A DNA stretch of 64,000 nucleotides, from positions 1,116,001 through 1,180,000 of the forward strand of contig OZ240687.1 of assembly GCA_965199285.1 (NCBI GenBank), in the 5' to 3' direction. Position numbers and translations under genes: made by a program. Source of the stretch: CBDDGJ01 sp965199285 (GTDB taxonomy: Bacteria > Pseudomonadota > Alphaproteobacteria > RS24). The notes beneath the pieces are model-generated. The model did not search any database, had not been told where the DNA came from, and worked only from the letters and a program-made list of their open reading frames with translations. This document shows, piece after piece, positions 1-7,576 of this stretch. Each line of letters starts with the position of its first letter. The stretch's first letter is position 1.

Positions 1-199
1 CGGCACGTTGGCTGAGCAGATCAGCAATGCGATTGAGTATCTCTATGCGCTGATAAGGCGCCAACCACTTATCGCGATTTTTGAACAATATATGCGCCTG
101 CTCCAGCATTGCTTGCGCTTGCGCTTTTGTTATAAGTGGCAATGTTTCGATGCGGCTTCCATCATAAGGCGATGATACCTCTAATCGCGCCGCACTCAT
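1..199 (-). CDS. Aldehyde dehydrogenase family protein, N-terminal part (runs off the window)
   Basis: Only the first 66 residues are visible. They read as the N-terminus of an NAD(P)-dependent aldehyde dehydrogenase: a 'SPYDGSRIETLP' segment, then an amphipathic helix and 'WLAPYQRIEILNRIADLL', the usual pattern before the Rossmann domain of this superfamily. The catalytic Cys and Glu lie outside the window, so substrate and subfamily are unknown. The ATG at 197-199 overlaps the TGA of the upstream acetolactate synthase-like gene (ATGA), which indicates translational coupling and a shared pathway. A plausible role is oxidising an aldehyde related to the partner's 2-oxoacid chemistry; this is inference. 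Confidence 0.75.
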   Translation of the reverse strand, partial: MSAARLEVSSPYDGSRIETLPLITKAQAQAMLEQAHILFKNRDKWLAPYQRIEILNRIADLLSQRA

Positions 200-1842
200 G
201 AGATTTCAACGCCTTGTTTTAAGCGATCAATCAACACGCGTTGGTTTTCAGAATAATCAACCGGCAAGCTAATTACATGCACCCCGCCCTCATCAAAACA
301 CTCATTGAGAAGCGGCACAAAACTTTCCGTGCTTTCAACCTGATACCCTTTCGCGCCATAACTGTTAGCGTACATCACAAAATCTGGATTATTAAATTCA
401 AGCCCAAAGTCAGGTAAACCCATACCATATTGCTTCCAACGGATCATGCCGTAAGAATTATCGGTTAGGATCAACACGACAAGGTTAAGATCAAGCCGCA
501 CGGCGGTTTCCAATTCTTGCGAGTTCATCATAAAACCACCATCGCCACAAATCGCCATCACGCGTTTATCGGGGTAAAGTCGCGCCGCTTCCATAGCAGA
601 CGGCAAACCCGCGCCCATTGTGGCAAGTGCATTATCCAGCAATACCGTATTAGGTTCGGCAGCAAGATAATTACGTGCATACCAAACCTTATAAACGCCA
701 TTATCCAGTGCGATAATACCATCAGATGGCATCGCTTTACGGACATCTGCCACAAAGCGTTGGGGGATCATCGGGAACCCATCATAGATTTGATTTTCCT
801 GAATGCGGCTATAGAGGCTGCTTTTCATACGGTCAAAAAAGCTATTATCAACCGATAATATGCCAAGTTTTCTTTTCAGTGAACGAATGGAGGAGGCAAT
901 ATCGCCGACAATTTCAATTTGTGGAAAATAGACATTATCGACCATTGCTGAACTGAAATTTATATGAATGACCGTCTGTCCACCATGTTCCATAAAGAAA
1001 GGCGGCTTTTCGACCACATCATGCCCGACATTGACAATCAGATCGGCATGTTCAATCGCTTTGTGAATATAATCACCATCAGAAAGGGCGGCAGTGCCGA
1101 TAAATTCTTTCCGGTTTTCATCAACACAGCCTTTGCCCATTTGCGTATTACAGAAATACATGCCCGTCTCGACGACAAAATCGCTTAAGGCTTGGCGGAC
1201 CTGCTTGCGATTACCGCCCGCTCCAATTAGCAAAAGCGGATGCTTAGCTGCCCGGATCATATCGGCCGCCTGATCGATCATATCCGCATTGGCATCCGGA
1301 ATATTGTTTCGGCTGGGCGCAAAAACAGGTGGGGTTTCTTCATCAAGTTCTTCGCAGGCAATATCTTCTGGCAATTCCAGCAAAACAGAGCCGGGCTTTT
1401 CCTCTTCTGCCACCCGAAACGCCTCCCGCACCATGCTGGGGATCATATGCACATTGGCGATTTGCTTGGCGTATTTGGTAAGAGGTTTCATCATGCTCAC
1501 AACATCGACAATCTGAAATTGCCCCTGCTTGCTTTGCTTAATTGGCTTTTGTCCCGTGATCATCAGCAAGGGGAAACCGCCAAGTTGTGCATAAGCGGCC
1601 GCGGTGACAAAATTAGTCGCCCCTGGCCCAAGAGTTGCAAGGCAAACCCCTGTCCGCCCGGTTAAACGGCCATAGGTTGCAGCCATGAAAGCGGCTCCTT
1701 GCTCGTGTCGCGTGAGGATGAGCTTAATATTAGATTTGCGCATCGCTTCAAGAAAATCGAGATTTTCTTCACCAGGTACACCATAAATATATTCTACGCC
1801 TTCATTTTCAAGCGCCCTTACAAATAAATCTGAAGCATTCAT
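196..1842 (-). CDS. Acetolactate synthase large subunit-like ThDP enzyme
   Basis: A 548-residue thiamine-diphosphate enzyme of the acetolactate synthase/pyruvate oxidase superfamily. Visible are the N-terminal Pyr domain with the catalytic Glu (TRHEQGAAF), the middle domain, and the C-terminal PP domain with the ThDP/Mg signature GDGGFMMN...LTDN. A longer frame opens at 1899, but the ATG at 1842 fits the family N-terminus (NASDLFVRALENEGVEYIYG) and has AGGA about seven bases upstream. There is no small regulatory subunit gene next to it. Instead it is fused by a 4-bp overlap to an aldehyde dehydrogenase gene, so a catabolic or specialised role is more likely than branched-chain amino acid synthesis. 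Assignment to the superfamily is secure; the reaction is not. Confidence 0.85.
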   Translation of the reverse strand: MNASDLFVRALENEGVEYIYGVPGEENLDFLEAMRKSNIKLILTRHEQGAAFMAATYGRLTGRTGVCLATLGPGATNFVTAAAYAQLGGFPLLMITGQKPIKQSKQGQFQIVDVVSMMKPLTKYAKQIANVHMIPSMVREAFRVAEEEKPGSVLLELPEDIACEELDEETPPVFAPSRNNIPDANADMIDQAADMIRAAKHPLLLIGAGGNRKQVRQALSDFVVETGMYFCNTQMGKGCVDENRKEFIGTAALSDGDYIHKAIEHADLIVNVGHDVVEKPPFFMEHGGQTVIHINFSSAMVDNVYFPQIEIVGDIASSIRSLKRKLGILSVDNSFFDRMKSSLYSRIQENQIYDGFPMIPQRFVADVRKAMPSDGIIALDNGVYKVWYARNYLAAEPNTVLLDNALATMGAGLPSAMEAARLYPDKRVMAICGDGGFMMNSQELETAVRLDLNLVVLILTDNSYGMIRWKQYGMGLPDFGLEFNNPDFVMYANSYGAKGYQVESTESFVPLLNECFDEGGVHVISLPVDYSENQRVLIDRLKQGVEIS

Positions 1843-2167
1843 CTTATATCCTATCAATGTTGAGGGAATTGAATTGAAACCCATATTCAGCTTTAGCAAT
1901 ATTTACTATTACGAGTATATTAATACGGCTTAATTTTATGTAATAATAATATTTGCTTTCGAATCATCTTTATATATTAAGGTAATATAATTAGTCATTT
2001 ATTTAATCTTTATTTATATTATTTCTATTTCCGACGCCAGAAGTAAGTTTTCCCTCAATATTTTGCGAAAAATCATAAAATATTGCACAAAATTGCCACA
2101 TTCTGGCTATAGTGTTTAATTGTCTGGGGAACTTCAGGCATTTTATTGCAAAAATGGAGACTGAATT
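1843..2167. other. Intergenic region between divergent acetolactate synthase and bufferin operons
   Basis: These 325 bases hold no credible gene. The part near 1900-2040 is very A+T-rich. The region must contain the promoters of both divergent operons. For the plus strand the stretch around 2090-2125 contains TTGCAC and TATAGT with a long spacer, but it is not a convincing sigma70 promoter, and I could not identify a metal-responsive operator. Confidence 0.5.
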
Positions 2168-2428
2168 ATGAATGCAAAAAAATCATTATTAAACACGGTT
2201 ACAGCTTTTTCTTTGGTTGCGGGTGCGGCATTAATTGCTGACACAACAAGTGCCGAAGCCGGCGCGAAAAAAGAGCGCTGCTATGGCATTGCCAAAGCCA
2301 AAAAGAATGATTGCGAAGCCAATGGCCATAGCTGCCAAGGACAAGCCCGCAAGGATGGTGACCCAAATGAATGGGTTTATGTTCCTGCCGGTCTGTGTGA
2401 TCGCATTGTTGGTGGTTCAACCCGCTAA
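2168..2428 (+). CDS. bufA: Bufferin precursor peptide, DUF2282 family
   Basis: An 86-residue precursor of the DUF2282 family, now known as bufferins: ribosomally synthesised peptides whose cysteines are modified and which bind copper. A Sec signal peptide is visible (NAKKS, hydrophobic core 10-24, cleavage likely after AEA at 29-31). The mature part carries four cysteines at 38, 49, 56 and 77 in the typical context ERCYG, NDCEANGHSC, GLCDRIVGGS. The next genes encode the DUF692 and DUF2063 proteins that modify such precursors, which supports the assignment. A stem-loop follows directly after the stop. Function in copper handling at the periplasm is known for the family in Caulobacter and inferred here. 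Confidence 0.88.
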   Translation: MNAKKSLLNTVTAFSLVAGAALIADTTSAEAGAKKERCYGIAKAKKNDCEANGHSCQGQARKDGDPNEWVYVPAGLCDRIVGGSTR

Positions 2429-2435
2429 TTATTTA

Positions 2436-2475
2436 GCGCCTTATTTATTGTGAAGCTGCGTCTTTTATAAGGCGC
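2436..2475 (+). terminator. Stem-loop between bufA and bufB, attenuator or mRNA-stabilising element
   Basis: A perfect 9-bp inverted repeat (GCGCCTTAT at 2436-2444, ATAAGGCGC at 2467-2475) with a 22-nt loop starts eight bases after the bufA stop. The downstream sequence is GGCTTTATATA rather than a clean T-run, so partial termination or 3'-end protection of the bufA message is more likely than full termination. Either would give more precursor than enzyme. Confidence 0.55.
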
Positions 2476-2515
2476 GGCTTTATATAAATAAAGATTATCT
2501 GCTGAGGGTTTTATC

Positions 2516-3412
2516 GTGCCTGACCTTGCGCCTGACAGATTATTTTCTGCAAAGCTCGACCAAATGAGTACAGGGGTTGGTCTTAGAACCCCGCATGAGC
2601 AGGATATTTTTTCACAAAAACCAGATATTGGGTTTTTGGAAATCCATTCTGAAAATTATTTTGCTGGCACATCATCGCGGCGTTTGCTTGAAGTATTGCG
2701 GGCAGATTATCCGATCTCCATGCATGGGGTTGGATTGTCTTTGGGGCGTGCGGATGAGCTTGACAGCAAACATATTGAAAATATTTATGCGCTAGCACAA
2801 GTGCTGGAACCGATTTTTATATCCGAGCATTTAAGCTGGAGTGGATTGGGCGAAACTTTCGCGCCTGATCTTTTGCCATTGCCCTTCACCAAAGAGACGT
2901 TAGATATTGTCGCGGCGCATATTGATCATTGCCAAACCGTATTGAAGCGTCCGATTTTAATCGAAAATCCTTCTGGTTATTTACGCTTTGCCCAGAATGA
3001 TTTTACCGAAGCGGAATTTTTAGTTGAACTGGTAAATCGCACCGGCTGTGGTTTGTTGTTGGATGTGAATAATATTGCCGTAAGCGCCCATAATTTGGGT
3101 TATGATGCCCGCACCTATATAGATGCGTTACCTAGACAAGGATATGTTTTTGAAATTCATCTGGCGGGGTATCAAGAAAACCCGCTTGAGGATGGGCAGA
3201 CGATCCGCATTGATACGCATGGCAAAACCGTATGGGATGATGTGTGGCGGCTTTATGAATATGCGCTGGCGCATTTTGGTGATGTGGCGACATTGGTCGA
3301 ATGGGATAGTGATATTCCGCCGCTTGAACTGTTGCTCGGCGAAGCGCAAAAAGCAAATGCCTATCGCCGCCGTCAATATGATAGCCTCGTATCTGTAAGC
3401 CATGCTTCGTGA
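2516..3412 (+). CDS. bufB: MNIO-family bufferin maturase, DUF692
   Basis: A 298-residue DUF692 protein of the multinuclear non-heme iron-dependent oxidative enzyme (MNIO) family, a TIM-barrel enzyme that oxidises cysteines in bufferin precursors to heterocycles, acting with its DUF2063 partner. Family motifs with candidate metal ligands are visible in order: FLEIHSENYF (~38-47), MHGVGLSLG, SEHLSWSG, IENPSGY, LLDVNNIAVSAHN, EIHLAGY, DTHG and LVEWDSDIPP. The start is a GTG at 2516 with GAGG about eight bases upstream. The 3' end overlaps bufC by 11 bp, as expected for subunits of one enzyme. Length and motifs are normal; no sign of damage. Confidence 0.9.
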   Translation: MPDLAPDRLFSAKLDQMSTGVGLRTPHEQDIFSQKPDIGFLEIHSENYFAGTSSRRLLEVLRADYPISMHGVGLSLGRADELDSKHIENIYALAQVLEPIFISEHLSWSGLGETFAPDLLPLPFTKETLDIVAAHIDHCQTVLKRPILIENPSGYLRFAQNDFTEAEFLVELVNRTGCGLLLDVNNIAVSAHNLGYDARTYIDALPRQGYVFEIHLAGYQENPLEDGQTIRIDTHGKTVWDDVWRLYEYALAHFGDVATLVEWDSDIPPLELLLGEAQKANAYRRRQYDSLVSVSHAS

Positions 3413-4190
3413 TTTACAAGAAAATTTCCTAAATAGTGTCTTCGCATTGGAGGCAAATACGGATGCGCCGATTTATAATTATCTTGCGGATGATCCTCAA
3501 AATAGGGCGCGTTTGGATGTTTATATTAATAATACACGCCTTGCGCTGATGGATTGTCTGCTTGATTTTTATCCCGCTTGTGTCGCCATGGTTGGTGAAG
3601 ATTTTTTCAAAACGATCGCCCGATTTTATATCGCGACGACACCACCACATACCGGTAATCGTTATGATTTCGGTCATCGTTTAGCCACGTTTCTACCGGA
3701 TTTTCTGGCGACGCATAAGCTCGATGAAAAACTTTTTTTCTTACCCAGCCTAGCGCAACTTGAATGGCAGGTGCATGTTCTACAAAATTGCACGCCGCCG
3801 TCCGACCCGTCACTGCGGATTGCTGATTTTGAGACGATAATGGCGGATCTCTCATCTGGGCAATCGCCTTGCCTACAACCGGTTGAAGCTGCCGCGCTGT
3901 TACGACTTCCCTATAATGTGCTTGACTTATGGCGCCAATCACAAAATGCTAGGGAGGATGCTATCAATATTCAGGCCGAAACAGATATATTGCTTGTTTA
4001 TCGCACCGAGACAGGGGAGGTTTTTGTTGAAAAAGTTGATCCCATTATTGAGGCATTATGGCATGGTTGTATAAGGGGGGAAGATTTGAATATGATTTTT
4101 AATAATCTGATTGAAACCGCCTATACAGTCGAAAATATACAAGCTGGTTTTGCAAAACTTGTTCAATCAGCTGTTTTAAGATTCGCGTAA
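3402..4190 (+). CDS. bufC: Bufferin maturation partner protein, DUF2063
   Basis: A 262-residue protein whose N-terminal ~95 residues are a DUF2063 domain (LRDLQENFLNSVF..., RLDVYINNTRLALMDCLLDFYPACVAMVGEDFF). Although the Pfam entry calls this domain a putative DNA-binding domain, in bufferin and related MNIO systems it is the partner that brings the precursor peptide to the DUF692 enzyme. The C-terminal half is less conserved and ends in a helical segment. The gene overlaps bufB by 11 bp, so the two are translationally coupled. Assignment rests on the domain plus operon context. Confidence 0.87.
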   Translation: MLRDLQENFLNSVFALEANTDAPIYNYLADDPQNRARLDVYINNTRLALMDCLLDFYPACVAMVGEDFFKTIARFYIATTPPHTGNRYDFGHRLATFLPDFLATHKLDEKLFFLPSLAQLEWQVHVLQNCTPPSDPSLRIADFETIMADLSSGQSPCLQPVEAAALLRLPYNVLDLWRQSQNAREDAINIQAETDILLVYRTETGEVFVEKVDPIIEALWHGCIRGEDLNMIFNNLIETAYTVENIQAGFAKLVQSAVLRFA

Positions 4191-4213
4191 AACCGATAAG
4201 AAAGAGAGGAAAT

Positions 4214-4630
4214 ATGATTAAGACAATTTTACGAGCAGAAGTTCCACTTCTAGGCGATGTCAGCCTATTCATTTCCCGCATTTATTTGGGGATGGAGTTT
4301 TTTAATTCTGGCTGGCTGAAGGTGACGGGTTGGGAAAATGCAATCTATCAATTTGAAAATGATTTCGTGCTGCCCCTTCTGCCCCCTATAATTGCGGCTC
4401 ATATGGCAACGGCAGGTGAGTTGATATTGTCCGTTCTTTTGATTTTGGGCATCTTCACGCCAATTGCCGCGGGTGGGCTATTTATAATGGTACTGGTTAT
4501 AGAGTTTTTTGTTTACCCCGGTACTGGTCAGCATTATTATTGGATGCTGCTTTTTGGCATTTTATTCGCTTATGGTCCTGGCCGACTGTCTGCTGATCAA
4601 ACAATGCTAAAAAATCGTTTGACAAGTTAA
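4214..4630 (+). CDS. DoxX family membrane protein of the bufferin operon
   Basis: A 138-residue integral membrane protein with four hydrophobic segments, typical of the DoxX family (SLFISRIYLGMEFFNSGWLKVTGW; a GELILSVLLILGIFTPIAAGG segment; YYWMLLFGILFAYGPG). An SD-like AGAGAGG precedes the ATG. It lies 23 bp after bufC, on the same strand, and DoxX genes are the usual last member of bufferin operons. The biochemical role is unknown; proposed links are to membrane redox or metal stress. Nothing unusual in length or composition. Confidence 0.85.
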   Translation: MIKTILRAEVPLLGDVSLFISRIYLGMEFFNSGWLKVTGWENAIYQFENDFVLPLLPPIIAAHMATAGELILSVLLILGIFTPIAAGGLFIMVLVIEFFVYPGTGQHYYWMLLFGILFAYGPGRLSADQTMLKNRLTS

Positions 4631-4659
4631 AGAGTCATAAAACGGGATAAAATTAAGGA

Positions 4660-4729
4660 ACAGGGGTTGCAGGCACATCCAGCGAATGGTTTCACTGCAC
4701 CCTGACCTCCTTCTGTCCTCTGCCCCTGT
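4660..4729. other. Imperfect inverted repeats in a convergent gap
   Basis: Between the convergent DoxX and isomerase-like genes, ACAGGGG (4660-4666) can pair with CCCCTGT (4723-4729). The neighbouring GGGTTGCAG can alternatively pair with CTGCACCC (4695-4702) with one bulge. No T-run follows on either strand. It could be a structured RNA or a weak bidirectional terminator. Confidence 0.3.
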
Positions 4730-4794
4730 AAAGAGACACTGGTTGGTTTATTTGTGCGGGGGATATGAATCTTTGCGCGATAGGTGTGGTTTTT

Positions 4795-5268
4795 TTAGAT
4801 GCGGCTTTTCAAAATATGCCGCGCCAGTGCCGCCAGAATGAAAATCGTTAAAAACGCCCCGAAAAACGCACCGCTTACGCCGATTAGTCCGAACAGGTCT
4901 GTTTCCCCTTGCGGATTATCGCCAAATGTGAGGGCGCGATTGGCGGCCGCATTTCCGAACCAGTAAAATGCGGTATTTGCCCAGCCCATGAAAATAATCC
5001 CATAAACAGTGAGTTTGGTCATGCCTTCGCCAAACTTAATATATGGTAGGCATAATGCGACAACGATCATTAATAGACCATTAGTGATGCCGCCAGAATG
5101 CGCCCTCACCCAGCCTTCGGTTGTGCCATAATATGGCATTTCAACAATCATGCCGGGGAATATTTCAAGCCCTCCGACAAGTCCGAAGATCAGCATAAAC
5201 CCGCCCAGCAATCCAAATATAATCACGATAAGGGCGTGTCCAATCATCAGCTTTTGTTGGTTTTCCAT
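4795..5268 (-). CDS. Styrene-oxide isomerase-like (StyC family) membrane protein
   Basis: A 157-residue protein with four predicted membrane segments. It matches the pattern of bacterial styrene oxide isomerase: GGLEIFPGMIVEMP, then GWVRAHSGGITNG (His57, Asn63), GWANTAFYWFGN (Trp96, Asn98, Tyr102) and NRALTFGDN. In StyC the equivalent His and Tyr are, to my knowledge, the heme ligand and catalytic tyrosine of a Meinwald rearrangement that turns an epoxide into an aldehyde. No styrene monooxygenase or phenylacetaldehyde dehydrogenase gene is adjacent, so the natural substrate is unknown. It is the last gene of a minus-strand group, 44 bp after a PF10118 protein. The family call is good; activity on styrene oxide is not implied. 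Confidence 0.72.
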   Translation of the reverse strand: MENQQKLMIGHALIVIIFGLLGGFMLIFGLVGGLEIFPGMIVEMPYYGTTEGWVRAHSGGITNGLLMIVVALCLPYIKFGEGMTKLTVYGIIFMGWANTAFYWFGNAAANRALTFGDNPQGETDLFGLIGVSGAFFGAFLTIFILAALARHILKSRI

Positions 5269-5312
5269 ATTTTCCCCTCCTGATATGAAAATTATTTTTA
5301 CGAGCCTTATAT

Positions 5313-6122
5313 TTATTCGGCAGCAACCTCGGCAGCAACCAATGCATCATATTTTGCCCAAACCGCCTTCACCTTATCAGAAGCCTCAATTTTGCTCGGA
5401 TTATAAAAAGGGGAGAATGTCCGCATATAGCGCAAAATACTCCGCTCAATCGGGGTGAAATGAAACGCCCCTTTATGCGCCTTGAAATCCTGCTTGATGG
5501 TGGCTGCAAGCTTGAAGACTGTACGCAAATAGTGGATTTGTGCCCATATGCCAACCGTCATTCGATACGCATAGCTGCCATATAGTGTGTCATATGCATT
5601 AAAGGTGACAGTGCGGTGTTCAACCTCTTCCGCCAAGTGCCATTCCCACAATCGTGCCCATTCAGAATCCCAATCTGCAAACCCTTTTTCGAGTATTTTT
5701 TCGGCAACAGAAAGGGTCATCGCTTCAAAGGCTTCGGCGTAGACAAGATTAAAGCGCACTGTTTTTTGACGACTGAAACGCTGATAATCATTCTCTAGTT
5801 CTTGTTCAAGGCGGCTCACTTTTGCGGCGGTTTCGGGAGAAAGCTGGGCGCGTATAATATCATTAATGCGGGCATGGTTTTTGAAATGATTACTTTCTTG
5901 GCCTGCGAAATTTTGCATATCATCTGCGATTTTCGGATTTATCTTTCGAACCTCTTTCACAGCCTGCCGCATGGATCGAATAAGATAAGGTTCCAGATAT
6001 GGCATGGTGAACGAAATCGCCGCCATTTCACAAGATAAGCGTAGGTCATCTTCTTTCGCAAGAACCGGCAGATTTTCTGGAAACATAAAATCAACTTTTC
6101 GAACATGAATATCAGTCATCAT
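5313..6122 (-). CDS. Predicted metal-dependent hydrolase, PF10118 family
   Basis: A helical protein of about 269 residues matching the 'predicted metal-dependent hydrolase' family (COG3687). It has the family's regularly spaced Glu/His residues in helices: FAGQESNHFKNHARIN, YAEAFEAMTLSVAEKIL and WHLAEEVEHRTVTFNAYD, a ferritin-like arrangement that suggests a diiron or dimetal site. The start is ambiguous because three ATG codons follow each other (6125, 6122, 6119) after AGAGG; 6122 gives the best spacing. The long frame to 6173 lacks a ribosome site. Biochemical function is not established for the family. It sits between an FMN reductase gene and the styrene-oxide-isomerase-like gene on the same strand. 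Confidence 0.8.
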   Translation of the reverse strand: MMTDIHVRKVDFMFPENLPVLAKEDDLRLSCEMAAISFTMPYLEPYLIRSMRQAVKEVRKINPKIADDMQNFAGQESNHFKNHARINDIIRAQLSPETAAKVSRLEQELENDYQRFSRQKTVRFNLVYAEAFEAMTLSVAEKILEKGFADWDSEWARLWEWHLAEEVEHRTVTFNAYDTLYGSYAYRMTVGIWAQIHYLRTVFKLAATIKQDFKAHKGAFHFTPIERSILRYMRTFSPFYNPSKIEASDKVKAVWAKYDALVAAEVAAE

Positions 6123-6191
6123 CATTTTCCTCTTTTCAGTTTCAAGACAATCATAAACCGGACGAGTTTGCAATATTTTTGTGATATTCGC

Positions 6192-6737
6192 TTAACTCAT
6201 TTTCATCGCCGCAAGGGCAGCAATAATATCGGCACGCAATTCAGGGTTTGTGATTTCCCCCTTTTCATAATCAAAATTATCATTAAATGAAGGAATAGAA
6301 AAACTAGCTTTTACGTCCATCCCAAAAAAAGGGGATGACTGAATTGCGGTTTGCAAAACATTGCCGCCGCCATTTGGCCCGATGGAGGCCGCCATAAGCA
6401 ATGTTGGTTTATCCTGATAGACTTTTTGATCGATAAGTGATGCCCAATCAAACAGATTTTTATAAACGGCGGTATAAAATCCATTATGTTCGGCCAAAGC
6501 GATAAATATCACATCAGCACGGGTAATCCGATTATAAAAATCTTGCGCCAATGACGGAATGCCCTCCGCCTCGGCACGGTCTTGCCGATAAAGCGGCAGC
6601 TCATAATCAATCAAATGAATATGGTCAATTTCTATGTCAGAGACATATGTTTCCTTAAAAAGCGCGGTGGTATAGTCCAGCAATTTCCGATTGATTGACT
6701 GTTTATGATTGGTGGCAGCAAAGGCAAAGAGGTTCAT
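6192..6737 (-). CDS. NADPH-dependent FMN reductase, flavodoxin-like fold
   Basis: A 181-residue protein of the NADPH-dependent FMN reductase family (azoreductase/SsuE-like). Visible are the N-terminal beta strand and phosphate-binding loop (FAFAATNHKQSINRKLL), the LPLYRQD segment, and the second flavin loop (FIALAEHNGFYTAVYKNLFDWAS), followed by TLLMAASIGPNGGGNVLQ. It would supply reduced flavin or reduce small acceptors in the cytoplasm. It lies 30 bp downstream of the DUF547 gene and 69 bp before the PF10118 gene, all on the minus strand. The ribosome site is weak. Its physiological acceptor is unknown. Confidence 0.85.
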   Translation of the reverse strand: MNLFAFAATNHKQSINRKLLDYTTALFKETYVSDIEIDHIHLIDYELPLYRQDRAEAEGIPSLAQDFYNRITRADVIFIALAEHNGFYTAVYKNLFDWASLIDQKVYQDKPTLLMAASIGPNGGGNVLQTAIQSSPFFGMDVKASFSIPSFNDNFDYEKGEITNPELRADIIAALAAMKMS

Positions 6738-6767
6738 TTATAATAGGCTTTCTATTTTTGGTTTGGA

Positions 6768-7505
6768 CTATTTGCTGTTGAGGTTCCAATTATAATCGAA
6801 ATAGCCGCTAATATTTTGCGCCGCTTGGAGGGGTTGCAAATAGCTATTTACAAATTCCAACACCCCGCCCGTATCGGCAAAATCCTCTTCAAACCATTTG
6901 AAAATGCGCGATAAGATAATATCCCTATTCTGCTTGGCGACACCTTTTTTGCTGTTTTCAAGAAATATCAGCCTCTGGGCGGTTAATTGTTGATCCAATA
7001 TTTCGGCGCGATAGGGTTCATTATGTAAATCGGGGCAAGAAAGGGAGGCGCAATTAATCGCGACATGAATGCGCGGATCTCCCATTGGGCGTAAAATCTC
7101 GTGTTCAATTTCATCCAACGTATATTCGATGCCATCAATCGTCCAGTAATGGCTTTTCCAGACATTTTTGAATAGGCTCCCCTGATTTTTAATGCTCTCG
7201 CGTTCGCCAGTTGTGATAATCAGGTCAATGGTTAAAAGATTATAGGCGTTAATCCAAAACGCCATCGCCTCATTTCCGGTAAGGGTTTTCGGGTCAACCG
7301 CCCGCAAACCCTCCATCGCTTGTTGGTGGCGTGGGTCTGCCGCCCATCCCTCATAATCTACCAAAGCGGCAGGAATATTTTGCTTTTCGCCTTGGCTGAC
7401 ATGGTCAGATAAAAGCCCCGTATAGGGAGATAGATAATCAGCCGCCATAATCGGGTTTATCGTCATCATCACTGCCAGCCATAGAAAGAGTGCTTTCATT
7501 TTCAT
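6768..7505 (-). CDS. Exported DUF547 protein
   Basis: A 245-residue protein with an N-terminal signal peptide (KALFLWLAVMMTINPIMAA) and a DUF547 domain. The family motifs are seen: MAFWINAYNLLTIDLII, DEIEHEILRPMGDPRIHVAINCASLSCPDL and RIFKWFEEDF. The conserved Cys in NCASLSCP could be catalytic, but no activity is established. It is probably periplasmic. It is the first gene of the minus-strand group and diverges from the VTT gene at 7577. The start may be at 7505 or two codons later at 7499. Confidence 0.85.
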   Translation of the reverse strand: MKMKALFLWLAVMMTINPIMAADYLSPYTGLLSDHVSQGEKQNIPAALVDYEGWAADPRHQQAMEGLRAVDPKTLTGNEAMAFWINAYNLLTIDLIITTGERESIKNQGSLFKNVWKSHYWTIDGIEYTLDEIEHEILRPMGDPRIHVAINCASLSCPDLHNEPYRAEILDQQLTAQRLIFLENSKKGVAKQNRDIILSRIFKWFEEDFADTGGVLEFVNSYLQPLQAAQNISGYFDYNWNLNSK

Positions 7506-7576
7506 TATCCTTATCGCTTGTCATAGCATTTGTTGAGGTTTATGACTATACTATTATAATAGAGTGAGGCACCTCC

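Noticed and set aside
4660..4729. Signal recognition particle (4.5S) RNA
   Set aside because: A GGTCAGG word is present on the minus strand, but the GGAAGGNAGCAGCC core loop is missing and the element is too short.
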